A stretch of 64,000 bases of DNA from Avena insularis (lineage: Eukaryota > Streptophyta > Magnoliopsida > Poales > Poaceae). The translations under genes were made by a program, and so were the position numbers. The stretch is taken from NCBI GenBank assembly GCA_023614405.1, contig CM042694.1:358560975-358624974 (forward strand), written 5' to 3'. This document shows, piece by piece, positions 1 through 10,198 of this stretch (the first letter of the stretch is position 1; each line of letters starts with the position of its first letter). The notes below the pieces were generated by a model. That model had not been told where the DNA came from. It saw nothing but the letters and a program-made list of their open reading frames with translations, and did no database searches.

Positions 1-110
1 ACAATTCTTGTAGGTATCTTAAAAGTATCATTCTCAGTAGGCGGTGGTTCATCTACTACCTTAGCAGTGGTAATAGCATTACGAAATAAGAAAATCAGTG
101 AATTATCCAT
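1..110 (-). CDS. N-terminus of RLG-A gag-like protein (partial)
   Basis: On the minus strand an ATG at 110 opens a frame that stays open to the window edge (36 codons), beginning MDNSLIFLFRNAITTAKVVD. It lies 86 nt downstream of the primer site, where the gag of tRNA-Asp-primed Triticeae Gypsy elements usually starts. Too little is visible to see a gag domain, so the assignment rests on position and on the open frame. Confidence 0.5.
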   Translation of the reverse strand, partial: MDNSLIFLFRNAITTAKVVDEPPPTENDTFKIPTRI

Positions 111-195
111 ATTGAAATAAAGCAGCTAACAGAAGTAAACAATACCCACAGTAGAAGTCTCCTTTACCAGTTCCACTTTCCAATAGCGCTTTACA

Positions 196-212
196 CCCCG
201 GCAACGGCGCCA
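196..212 (-). other. Primer binding site of RLG-A (tRNA-Asp)
   Basis: The plus strand reads CCCCGGCAACGGCGCCA, which is the 3' end of plant tRNA-Asp including CCA. On the minus strand it therefore forms a primer binding site 11 nt inside the LTR end at 224. It is not a tRNA gene: only the 3' 17 nt are present. Confidence 0.88.
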
Positions 213-223
213 GAAAATAGTCT

Positions 224-1730
224 TGATGACCCACAAGTATAGGGGGTGTATCGCAGTATTTTCGATAAGTAAGAGTGTCGAACCCAACGACGAGAAGAAG
301 GTGTTGGCAAATGGCTTGGAGCAAGAATTCTCTGTAAATACTTAGCAAACAGATTTTTAGGGTTTTTTGATAATGCAAGTAAATAAGTGCGAGTAAATAA
401 AAGATAATAATAATAAATGCAGCAAGTGGCCCAATCCTTTCTTTAGCAAAGGACAAGCCGGTTGTATTACTTAAGATGACCAAACGATCTCAAGGACACA
501 CGGGAATATCGTCAAGTGCTTTTGCTTCATATAGTTGATTAATCTTCTTTAGTTTGCTAAGTGTTGTGTGGGTGAACCTGTGCTAATGTACCAACCTTCC
601 TAGGACTAATACATACTTGTTATTATACCCCTTGCAAGCATCCGCAAGTACAAGAAAGTAATTAAGGTAGAAACCTAACCACAACTTTAAACTCTAAGAC
701 CCTGACATCCCTTGTGCAAAGGTTTCCTAACGGGGGTTCAGGTTTCTGTCACTCCGGCAACCCCTACAATTAGTAGCCAAATACACAATGCATTCCCCTA
801 GGCCCATATAGGTGAAGTGTCATGTAGTCGACGCTCACATGATACCACTAGAAGAAATACACCACAACTTAAATATCAAACTATTGAATCTTTCTCAACA
901 CAATTCCAGTACTAACAACATGACTTCTCCCATGTCCTCAAGAACTAAACGAACTACTCACAAGACATCATATGGATCAAGATTAGAGATGATTAATGAT
1001 ATGTAACAATCTGAACATAAACGATAATTCAATGGTTCACTCAATAGCATCAACTACAAGGAGTAATCAACATTGGGAAAGTTTCCCCTAAGAATGCAAG
1101 ATTCAACCCAATTGTTACAGCGGTATGAAGTGGTGATGATGGTGCTGGTGGAGATGATGATGGAGATGATGATGATGATCCCGATGAAGTCTAGCTTGAT
1201 GGTGGTGTTGATGGTGACGATCTCCCCTCTCCGGGAAGGAATTTCCCAGGCAGAATTCTATCTGCCGGAGAGATCTTTCTCTCTCGGTGTTTTCCGCCCC
1301 GCAGAGGCGGCGGAATCTTTCTGTGGTCACTCCCCGAGTCTTAGGGTTTCGTGGGGATAATATACGCCCGAGGGGAGAGCCTGGAGTGGGCTAGGGCGGC
1401 AACACCACCTGCTGGTACGCCCTAGGGCTGCCCTCGCCAGGGGGTGGTGTGGGCCCCCTATGGCCCATCTCTACTTCCCCTTCTAGCAATCTTCGTCTTC
1501 TGGAAAAATAGAATTTTCCATGTATTTTCCCGGATTTTCTGATCTTCGCGAATTTCGCCTCCAAACAGCCCCTTTTCCATCAGAATTCTGACTACAGTGG
1601 TCCATGCTCCAAAAGTCATCAACCATGCAAAAATAGATGAAATAACATAAGTATCATCTCTTAATATGAAATATATCAATGAATAATAGTAAATTATCAT
1701 ATAGAATAGTGATGCAAAATGGACGTATCA
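224..1730 (-). repeat. 5' LTR of RLG-A
   Basis: About 1.5 kb, bounded on the minus strand by TGATACGTCC at 1730 and GGGTCATCA at 224. The stretch 1100-1450 is rich in GAT/GGT repeats and GC, as expected for the transcribed leader half of an LTR. Several short ORFs in both directions are present; none resembles a known protein, so I treat the whole stretch as noncoding LTR. Confidence 0.85.
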
Positions 1731-1739
1731 CCAAGCTTA

Positions 1740-2165
1740 GACTCTTGGTATATCTTGAATCAATTATTGCCGCCAGCGTTGGGCGGCGATTGCTGGTGTG
1801 GCTAGTACGTGTAGTAGTTTGGAAAATCAAACATTAAATGGGTGAAGTCCTGGGTGAGAGTGGTCACGTTGGCATTCAGGGCGTAAAGTGTGTCCTCCAC
1901 ATCACCGACATGAGACACCAACTGATCATAATGACCTCTTAGGACATAGTTGTATACCGGCTGAGGTGGTGGCATGTTGTGCTACCGATGGTACTGGGGA
2001 AAGCATTATTGATGCTAGTATTTCTGGCCATAGTCATCCCAGCTCATCATGTTCTAGCTTTGCTCCTCTTTCGGTTGGTGCTGCTCTTGGCCACCTCCCA
2101 CATTCTCACAAGCGGGATTTCCTCCCGAGGGCACAATCCTCCCTGAGGTGATCATTCCTTGATGG
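1740..2165 (-). pseudogene. C-terminal part of RLG-B accessory ORF
   Basis: After removal of Copia-1, the minus-strand frame ending at 25870 continues here through residues EEFHQGMITSGRIVPSG. Further on the frame includes MMSWDDYGQKY and a Pro/Gln/Tyr-rich stretch with a possible short coiled segment (VGDVEDTLYALNANVTTL). Several in-frame stops are present, so it is a decayed tail. Continuity across the 23.7 kb insertion is the main evidence that this is coding remnant and not random sequence. Confidence 0.6.
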
Positions 2166-2170
2166 AATTC

Positions 2171-3818
2171 TAAAGGAAATATGCCCTGAGAGGCAATAAT
2201 AAAGTTGTTATTATGTATTCCTTGTATATGATAGATGATTATTTTGCATGCTATAATTGTATTGATTGGAAACGTCAATACATGTGTGTTTAATAAACAA
2301 ATAAAAGGTTCCTAGTTATGCCTCTCTTATAGACTAGCTCGTTGATTAACAAGATGATCAAGTTTTCCTGATCGTGGACATTGGATGTTGTTAATAACGA
2401 GGTCACAACATTTGTGAAATGATGTGATGAACATTCATCCAAAGTATAGCATTACAATCAAAGTCATTATGTTTATATTGCTATAACATCATACGAAGTA
2501 ATCTTAGTCCTTAGACCATGAGATCATGTTAATTTGCTAACATCGGAAGAGTGACTTGATAACATCAAACATTACACCGTAAAAGGGTGACTACAAAGGT
2601 GGGCTCAGACACTCCGATGGTGTTATGTTGAGTCTCATGGATCAAGAGTGGAATTTGTCAATCCTGATGACGGATAGATATACTCCGGGCCCTCTCGGTG
2701 ATATCACATTAAGATAGGTTGCAAGAAAGTGATGTGATCACTAGAATGTTATATCACAGGAACGAGAAAAGAGTACATGCCGATAACGAGATCAAACTAG
2801 GTATTGAGACACCGATGATCGAATCTCGGACATGTAATATATCGTGAGACAAAGGGATTAAGTTACTAGCGTTAAAGGTTCTCATGATCACAGAAGCCAT
2901 CATTGAATGCGTAGGAGTCAGAATGGATCTCCAGGTCCCGCTTCTGATTATTGATTTGAGAGGAGTCTCAATCATGTCTACATTATTCGCGAACCATAGG
3001 GTGACACACTTAAGGGTTGCCAAACACCATTTGGAGCACATATGTTTCATATGAAAGAATTGCAAAGCGCTGGAATCATTTCGATGGAAACCAGAATTGT
3101 TTCGGGTGAAATTGCAAAAACTGGTTCTGCATGTGATATTGAAATGTTACAAGGGGTTTTATGCGGATGTTTGTTAATTAAAGTAATTAACAAAATTATT
3201 AATAAAATAAATAAAAGAGTTTTATTAAATGAGAGTTGCATTAAATTTGGTGGAAATTTAATGCATGTGAGTGGAACTTTCAGTGGAGGTTAAATTGATG
3301 TGAGTGGAGCTTCCACCACATGAATGAGGAAGAGGTGGGGGCACGCCCCATGGGCGCCAGCCATGGGAGGGGAGGATCCCCCCTCTCCTATAAAAGGCCC
3401 CCCTCTCCTACCTCACAAAGCACACCTCCTCGTGAAGGATCTCTCTCCCCTCTAGATATATTCCCCATGGTCTCGGATTAGCGAGATACATGTTCCTAGT
3501 GGAATTTTGTCTGGAAGGAGTTGCTGCTTCCGCTGATTCGCTGGAGCGAGTCGGTGGAGGTTGTTCGGTGGCCTGAACGTGTGTGCGAGGACGGATGCGC
3601 TGCTGATTTGCGGCGCTAGGACTTCCACACGATCTTGAGATCGGCAAGCGTTCGACTACATCATCCACGAGTTCCAACTCATTAACAAAGCTTTGTTGTC
3701 TTCGTGGGTAAGTTCTCCATGGATGTATATCCACCCGTTGCTTGTATCTAGTAGATAGATCTTGGCGTATAGTTCCCATCATAGGAAATCTTTTGTTTTC
3801 TATGCTGTAAACCCAATA
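2171..3818 (+). repeat. 5' LTR of Copia-1
   Basis: Aligns end to end with the interrupted 3' LTR. The start reads TAAAGG instead of TGAAGG, and the end reads CCCAATA against CCCAACA in the 3' LTR, so both terminal dinucleotides have mutated (TG to TA, CA to TA). A probable TATA box lies at 3389. Confidence 0.9.
3389..3396 (+). promoter_or_regulatory. TATA box of Copia-1 5' LTR
   Basis: TATAAAAG inside a C/T-rich context about 430 bp before the LTR end. The same box is conserved in the 3' LTR at 25441-25448, and the position suits the U3/R boundary. Confidence 0.6.
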
Positions 3819-3819
3819 G

Positions 3820-3831
3820 TGGTATCAGAGC
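3820..3831 (+). other. Primer binding site of Copia-1 (tRNA-iMet)
   Basis: TGGTATCAGAGC, complementary to the 3' end of initiator tRNA-Met, 1 nt after the LTR. Confidence 0.92.
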
Positions 3832-4878
3832 CTGGTCTATGCGTAGGTGCTTTACACGGGTAGAACACATAAGAGTATGTGGGCGATGATGATCATGTTA
3901 TTGCTTCTTTCATGTATTTTGGATATTGGTGGCATAGTGGGATGAAGCGGCCCGAACCAACTTTACATGTCATCGCACATGAGACCGGTTCCACGACTGA
4001 CATGCAACTAGTTTTGCATAAGTGGCTGGTGGGTGTCTGTCTCTCCTACTATAGTCAATATCTGATTTACAACAAGTTGCTAATAACTTAGTTATCATTG
4101 TTGTGGTTCCATATTCGTAGGTGAGACCGGTTCTGTCTCCGAAAGCCCTAAGCCACGTAAAACTTGCAATGGATAAATTAGAGGCGTCTAGTTTAGATTG
4201 TTGCTGGGCTAGTGTCATGATATGGTAATGTTGTAAGTTGATGTATGGTAGATACCCTTACAACACACTTAACGTGTAAGTTCCATAGACCTTGGCCTTA
4301 CACACAAAGGAATGATAGAGATCATACCACGATGCATATGATGGTGATCAAATGCATGGACCATATCATCCCACTTTACACATATGACGTTCGCATCTTA
4401 TATTGCTAGTTTGGCGCTTTTAGTAGCATTATAAGATGATCCCTCATTTAAATATCAAGATAAAAATGTGTTCTTCCTTAAGTATGCACCGTTCTATGGA
4501 TCGTGTTTCGAGACATCACGTGATGATCGGGTGTACTCGACTCTACGCTTTCATACAACGGGTGTAAGACAATTTTACACACGCAAGTACTAAGGTTCTT
4601 ACTTGGTGAGCCTAACATGTACAGACATGGCCTCGGAACACGGGCCAAAAGGTTAAGCATGAGTCATATAATTGATATGATGCCCATATAGATGCTCTCC
4701 TTGGAAGCTACACCGACTCACGTGATGATCAGACTTGGTGTAGTGGATTTGGTTCATGTAATCACCAAAAGGACACGAGGGATGTCATTTTTGAGTGGGA
4801 GTTCATTCATAATTTGGACTAGTTGAACTCAATCTATCATAAACTTAGTATAAATAAACTTTACAAATTCTGTTGTAG
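3832..4878 (+). other. Untranslated leader of Copia-1
   Basis: About 1 kb between the primer site and gag. I see only short unrelated ORFs on both strands. A leader of this length, holding packaging and dimerisation signals, is usual for large Triticeae Copia elements. Confidence 0.7.
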
Positions 4879-5649
4879 ATGGCACCACCTGCTTTTAATT
4901 TCAATGTGTTCATGGAGAAAGAGAAACTTGCGGCAAATGGTAGCAACTTTACCAACTGGGCCATGAATTTGAGGATTCTCCTCTCTGCTGCACAAAAGCA
5001 ATATGTGCTAGAAGCACCGCTAGGTCCCCCACCAGCTCCTGATGCCCCTGAAGAGGAAACGAATGTCTATTTGACTCGTCAGGAGGACCACAACTTAGTT
5101 CATTGCGGCATACTATATGGGCTAGAGCCAGAACTTCGAAAGCGTTTCGAAAATGGCAATGCTATTGATACCATGGGAGAATTGAAAATGATTTTAGATA
5201 CCCATGCTACCGTAGAGATTTATAATGCTTTAGAAAAGTTCTTTAGCTGCATGATGGAAGAGAACAACTTCGTTAGTGAGCACGTACTCAAAATGTCTAG
5301 GTACACCGATAAGCTTGTGTCCTTGGGAATAACGAATCCCATTGACCTAGGCATACATCGTGTTCTCCAATCTCTGCCACCTAGCTACAAGAGCTTCGTG
5401 ATGAACTATAACATGCAGGGCATGAAGAAGTCTCTTCTTGAGCTTCTGTCAATGCTTAAAACTGAAGAAGTGGAGATCAGGAAAGAACATCAAGTGTTGA
5501 TGATCAATAAGACCACCAGTTTCAAGAAAGACAAGAAAGGAAAACAGAAGGGAAAGAAGGGCGGCAAATCTGTTGCCACACCTGAAAAGAAATCCCGAGC
5601 TGGCCCTAAGTCTGATACCGAGTGCTACTATTGCAAGGATGGGCATTGA
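4879..5649 (+). pseudogene. Copia-1 gag
   Basis: Opens with ATG at 4879 and reads 256 codons. The N-terminus contains the NFTNWAMNLRILL block typical of Copia gag (UBN2/retrotran_gag type), followed by a helical capsid-like region and a lysine-rich stretch (residues about 210-235). The nucleocapsid zinc knuckle begins as CYYCKDGH, but the frame ends in a stop right after the histidine; the downstream residues (KYLADKKA) are in another frame. A frameshift has therefore cut gag from pol inside the zinc knuckle. In the intact family gag and pol form one polyprotein that packages element RNA into cytoplasmic particles. Confidence 0.88.
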
Positions 5650-7140
5650 AGCGAATCGCCCCAAGTATTTGGCGGACAAGAAGGCCAGCAAGGCAAACAA
5701 AGGTATATGTGATATACATGTTATTGATGTGTATTTGACTAGTACTCGCAGTAGCACCTGGGTATTTGATACGGGATCGGTTGCTAATATATGTAACTCG
5801 ATCTAGGGGTTGCGGAACAAGCGACAACTAGCAAGGGATGAGGTCATGATGCGTGTCGGCAATGGATCAAGAGTTGATGTGATCGCCGTCGGAACGCTGC
5901 CTCTCCATATGCCGTCAGGATTAGTGATACATCTAAATAATTGTTATTTGGTGCCTGCACGAAGCATTAACATTGTATCCGGATCATGTTTGATGCGAAG
6001 TGGTTATTCCTTTAAATCAGAAAACAATTGTTGTTCGATTTATATGAATGATATCTTTTATGGTCATGCACCTGTAATGAATGGTTTATTTCTGTTGGAT
6101 CTCGATAATAGTATTACGCATATTCATAATGTTGATGCTAAAAGGATTAAACTTGATAATGATATATCTGCATATATGTGGCACTGCCGTCTAGGTCATA
6201 TTGGCATTAAACGCATGAAGAAACTCCATTCTGATGGACTTTTGGAATCACTTGATTTTGAATCATTTGATACATGTGAGCCATGCCGTATGGGCAAGAT
6301 GACTAGAACGCCATTTTCCGGTTCAATGGAACGGGCGACAGATTTCCTGGAAATCATACATACTGATGTATGTGGACCAATGAGTGTGTCAGCGTGAGGT
6401 GGATATCGTTATGTTGTTACTTCCACGGATGATTTGAGTAGATACGAGTATATCTATTTGATGAAATATAAGTCTGAAACCTTTGAAAAGTTCAAAGAAT
6501 TTCAGAATGAAGTGGAAAATCATCGTAACAAAAAGATCAAAATTCTGCGGTCCGACTGTGGAGGAGAGTATCTTAGTTACGAGTTTAGCACACATATGAA
6601 AGACTATGGAATAGTTTCACAACTCACGCCTGCCGGAACACCACAATGTAATGGTGTGTCAGAATGTCATAATCGTACTTTATTAGATATGGTTTGATCT
6701 ATGATGTCTCTTACTGACTTGCCACTATCATTTTGGGGTTATGCATTGGAAACCGCTGCATTCACTTTAAATCGGGCACCATCTAAATCAGTTGAAACGA
6801 CATCGTTTGAATTATGGTTTGGAAACAAACCTAAGTTGTCATTTCTTAAAGTTTGGGGATGCGATGTTTATGTGAAGAAACTTCAGCCGGATAAACTCGA
6901 ACCCAAAGCAGAAAAATGCGTCTTCATAGGATACCCTAAAGAAACGATTGGGTATACCTTCTATCACAGATCCGAGGGCAAGGTTTTTGTTGCCAAGAAT
7001 GGATCCTTTATTGAGAAGGAGTTTCTCGCAAAAGGTGTGAGTAGTCGGAAGGTAGAACTCGAAGAGGTCATTGAACCTTCTCTTCATGAAATGGCGAGTG
7101 GCGCAGCACCGGAAATTGTTCCAGAGTTGACTTCACCTGA
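5650..7140 (+). pseudogene. Copia-1 protease and integrase
   Basis: Aspartic protease motif WVFDTGS near 5760, then the integrase zinc-binding part (WHCRLGH near 6180 and CEPCRMGK near 6275) and the catalytic core with HTDVCGP (about 6358), RSDCGGEY (about 6552) and the glutamate of GVSECHNR (about 6655). The DDE residues are thus still visible. In-frame stops occur near 5804, 6395 and 6695; the last two sit where the family has Arg, and TGA fits a change from CGA. The C-terminal part (KPKLSFLKVWGC to about 7130) is well preserved. The protein would process the polyprotein and insert cDNA, but it cannot be made here in one piece. Confidence 0.85.
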
Positions 7141-8838
7141 TGAAGAGAGAGCTAATCATAATAATCATGAAACTCCAAAAGAGGACACTACCGAACCTCG
7201 CAGGTCAAGCAGGACACATGTAGCTCCTAAACTGTACGGAAATCCTGTTATAAATTTCATGATTGATGAAATAGATGACCCTGCGATGTATGAAGAAGCG
7301 ATGATGAGCCCGGATTCCAACAAATGGCTAGAATCCATGAAATCCGAGATGGAATCCATGTACGAAAACCAGGTTTGGACCTTGGTGGACTTACCTCACG
7401 ATCAAAAGGCCATTGAGAATAAATGGATTTTCAAAAGAAAACTGATGCTGATGGTAATGTGACCATCTAAAAAGCTCGACTTGTCGCAAAAGGGTTTCGA
7501 CAAATTCAAGGAGTTGACTACGATGAGACATTCTCTCCCGTAGCGATGCTAAAGTCAGTTAGGATTATGTTAGCAATTGCTGCATATTTCGATTATGAAA
7601 TATGGTAGATGGATGTCAAAACTGCATTCCTCAATGGTAATATTGAAGAAGATTTGTATATGATACAACCTAAGGGTTTTGTCGATCCTAAGGATGTTGA
7701 TAAGGTATGCAAGCTTCAGCGATCCATCTATGGACCGAAACAAGCATCTCGGAGTTGGAATCTCTGCTGATCAAAGAGTTTGGATTTGTCCAAACTTATG
7801 GAGAGGCTTGTATTTACAAGAAAGTGAGTGGGAGCAATGTGGCATTTCTGATATTATATGTGGATGACATATTATTGATTGGAAATGATATAGATCTTTT
7901 AAATAGTGTTAAAAGTTATCTAAACAGCAAATTTTCGATGAAGGACCTTGGTGAAGCTTCATATATATTAGGCATTAAAATCTATAGAGATAGATCAAGG
8001 CGCCTAATTGGGCCATCGCAAAGTACATACCTTGATAATATATTAAAGAAGTTTAATATGGACGGAAGTAAGAAGGGGTTCTTACCTATGTTGCAAGGCA
8101 AGACATTGAGTAAGACTCAAAGTCCGGCTACGGTGGAAGAAAGAGAGATAATGGATAAGATCTCCTATGCCTCAGCCATAGGCTCTATAATGTACGCCAT
8201 GCTATGTACAAGACCGGATGTGGCACATGTTATTAGTTTGACTAGTAGGTACCAATCTGATCTAGGTTCAGAACACTGGATTGCGGTCAAGAATATCCTT
8301 AAGTACTTAAGAAGAACTAAGGATATGTTTCTTGTATACGAAGGTGAAGAAGAGCTGGTCGCTAGGTGTTATGTCGATGCTAGCTTTGACACTGATCCAG
8401 ATGACTCTAAGTCTCAATCCGGATATGTATTTCTCTTGAACGGAGCAGCAGTTAGTTGGAGGAGTTCCAAACAACCTGTGGTGGCTGGATCAACAATGGA
8501 GGCGGAATATGTTGTCGCCTTGAGCGGCACAGGAAGCGGTTTGGATGAAGGAGTTCATAACGGAACTAGGTGTGGTTCCTAGTGCATTGGACCCAATGGT
8601 GATCTATTGTGACAACAATGGAGCCATAGCCAAGGCCAAGGAACCAAGATCTCACAAGAATTCCAAGCATATTAAGCGCCGGTTTCACTCCATCCGTGAG
8701 CATGTCAAGGATGGAGATATAAAGATTTATAAAGTACACACGGACCTAAATGTAGCAGATCCGTTGACTAAAGTTCTCCCTAGGGAAAAACATGATCAAC
8801 ACCAGAACTCCATGGGTGTTAGATTTATCACTATGTAA
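7141..8838 (+). pseudogene. Copia-1 reverse transcriptase and RNase H
   Basis: RT fragments include WKWIF-like [18 protein letters not shown] (about 7611), the active-site YVDDILL (about 7858) and the Copia RNase H region with KQPVVAGSTMEAEY (about 8470) and YCDNNGAIA (about 8605). The ORF is broken by a frameshift near 7450, a TAG near 7605 in front of MDVKTAF (family residue Gln, fitting CAG to TAG), a frameshift near 7740 and another near 8545. The C-terminus ends at 8838, just before the polypurine tract. Confidence 0.87.
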
Positions 8839-8860
8839 ACTAGATTATTGTCTCTAGTCC

Positions 8861-8871
8861 AAGTGGGAGAC
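8861..8871 (+). other. Polypurine tract of Copia-1
   Basis: AAGTGGGAGAC directly before the 3' LTR start TGAAGGAAAT at 8872, the site for plus-strand DNA priming. Confidence 0.8.
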
Positions 8872-9281
8872 TGAAGGAAATATGACCTGAGAGGCAATAA
8901 TAAAGTTGTTATTATGTATTCCTTGTATATGATAGATGTTTATTTTGCATGCTATAATTGTATTGATTGGAAACGTCAATACATGTGTGTTTAATAAAAA
9001 AATAAAAGGTTCCTAGTTATGCCTCTCTTATAGACTAGCTCGTTGATTAACAAGATGATCAAGGTTTCTTGATCGTGGACATTGGATGTTGTTAATAACG
9101 AGGTCACAACATTTGTGAAATGATGTGATGAACATTCATCCGAAGTATAGCATTACAATCAAAGTCATTATGTTTATATTACTATAACATCATGCAAAGT
9201 AATCTTAGTCCTTAGACCATGAGATCATGTTAATTGCTAACATCGGAAGAGAAAGGCTTAGTAGAGAAAGGTGGGTTCAGA
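8872..9281 (+). repeat. 3' LTR of Copia-1, left part
   Basis: Matches the 5' LTR from 2171 up to the CACTA insertion. Near the junction, 43 bp present in the 5' LTR are replaced by about 15 bp copied from the CACTA terminus (9252-9266; see findings). The last three bases (aga, 9279-9281) are one copy of the CACTA TSD. Confidence 0.92.
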
Positions 9282-9302
9282 CACTAGTAGAGAAAGGCTT
9301 AT
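9282..9302 (+). repeat. Left terminal inverted repeat of the CACTA
   Basis: Begins CACTAGTAGAGAAAGGCTTA and pairs with the right end at 24639-24659 with 3 mismatches in 21. Confidence 0.93.
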
Positions 9303-9311
9303 GGATAGATT

Positions 9312-9797
9312 TATTATCAATGGAGCATTTTTTTAATATGCTCCACTAATAGTTATCAGTGGCGCATTTAAAAATATGCTCCACTGATATTTTGTCTAAC
9401 CAATGGCGCACATCGCAAATAATGCGCCACTGATAATGTGGCCCGACACCCTAGAGGGCTGTGGACCAAATATCAATGGCGCATATGGACATATGCGCCA
9501 TTGATATATTCTTATCAATGGCGCATATGCAATATGCGCCATTGATATTCTCCTCACCAATGGCGCAACCTTTCCTACATGCGCCACTGATAAATATGTG
9601 GGCCCCACCTAGACCCCACCACTCTGAAAAGGTGGCAGGAATATCAATGGCGCATTCATTATATGCGCCACTGATAATTTGCCTCCAATGGTGCATATAA
9701 TACAAAATGCGCCACTGATAAGTCTTGGGGCCCACCACCTGAAAAGGTGGTAGACTTATATGTGGAGCATTTAGTGTAATATGCGTCACTGATAACT
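9312..9797. repeat. Left subterminal repeat array
   Basis: More than a dozen copies in both orientations of a motif of about 13 bp, ATCAGTGGCGCAT or ATCAATGGCGCAT, arranged as inverted pairs around short spacers (for example 9474-9507). In the family such repeats bind the TnpA-type accessory protein. Confidence 0.88.
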
Positions 9798-10098
9798 TCG
9801 CCCAGATCTACAAGTTGGCAGCCACCCCCACCCACCACCACCATTCCATTCTTCTCCACCCACCACCCCAAACTAGATCTAGCTCATCCTCCTCGTCCCC
9901 ACCACCTCAATTTCTCCATTCTTTTATCCATTCTTGGTTGTTGAACCTACCTTCCTTCATAGTTTTGTGAGGGGAAGCCTCTCCAATTGTTGTAGATCTA
10001 CTAAACCAACTAGTTTTCCTCCTCCAACATCCATCTTGTTCTCCAACAACCACACTATCTCGTCGCGGACTTGGCTCAGTAATGATCCTACTAGGTGA
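9798..10098 (+). other. CACTA upstream region, leader-like
   Basis: CCACC-rich and C/T-rich sequence (9820-9905), then AT-richer DNA with no credible ORF. It could be the 5' untranslated region of a CACTA gene; GGTGAGTT near 10094 resembles a splice donor. This is inference from composition only. Confidence 0.35.
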
Positions 10099-10198
10099 GT
10101 TCTTGGAGGACATGCATGTGGATGTTTTGTGTGGAGGGTGGACGTCGGTGCGGTTTGTATTGGTGTGCATGTTTATGTTTGTGAAGCCTTCTTATTGC
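10099..10198 (+). repeat. 100-bp direct duplication, left copy
   Basis: Begins GTTCTTGGAGGACATGCATG and matches 16543-16642 over 100 bp with about 3 substitutions by eye. It flanks the 6.3 kb LTR-1 insert, in place of the expected 5-bp TSD. Confidence 0.9.

Larger units (their letters stand above)
1..1730 (-). mobile_element. RLG-A: Gypsy LTR retrotransposon, 5' end only
   Basis: Minus-strand element of which the 5' LTR (224-1730), the primer binding site and the first part of the internal region are visible; the rest lies off the left edge. On the minus strand the LTR starts TGATACGTCCATTTTGCATC and ends in GGGTCATCA, termini I recognise from Triticeae Gypsy LTRs. It abuts the end of the RLG-B accessory ORF. 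I treat it as an insertion into RLG-B rather than RLG-B's own LTR, because the related element RLG-D has about 1.5 kb of noncoding DNA between its accessory ORF and LTR. The TSD cannot be checked, since the other end is outside the window. Confidence 0.85.

Noticed and set aside
196..212. Possible tRNA-Asp gene fragment
   Set aside because: Only the 3' 17 nt including CCA are present, next to an LTR end; it is a primer binding site.
224..1730. RLG-A LTR as the 3' LTR of RLG-B (tandem elements sharing an LTR)
   Set aside because: Preceding AAGCTTGG is only weakly purine-rich and the accessory ORF ends almost at the LTR, whereas RLG-D has 1.5 kb in between. Not fully excluded.
3042..3293. Short ORFs in the Copia-1 LTR
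   Set aside because: Lie in the AT-rich U3, not conserved between the two LTR copies as frames.
9312..9797. Regular repeats with spacers that could be taken for a CRISPR array
   Set aside because: Repeats occur in both orientations and match the CACTA subterminal arrays at the other end; the genome is eukaryotic.
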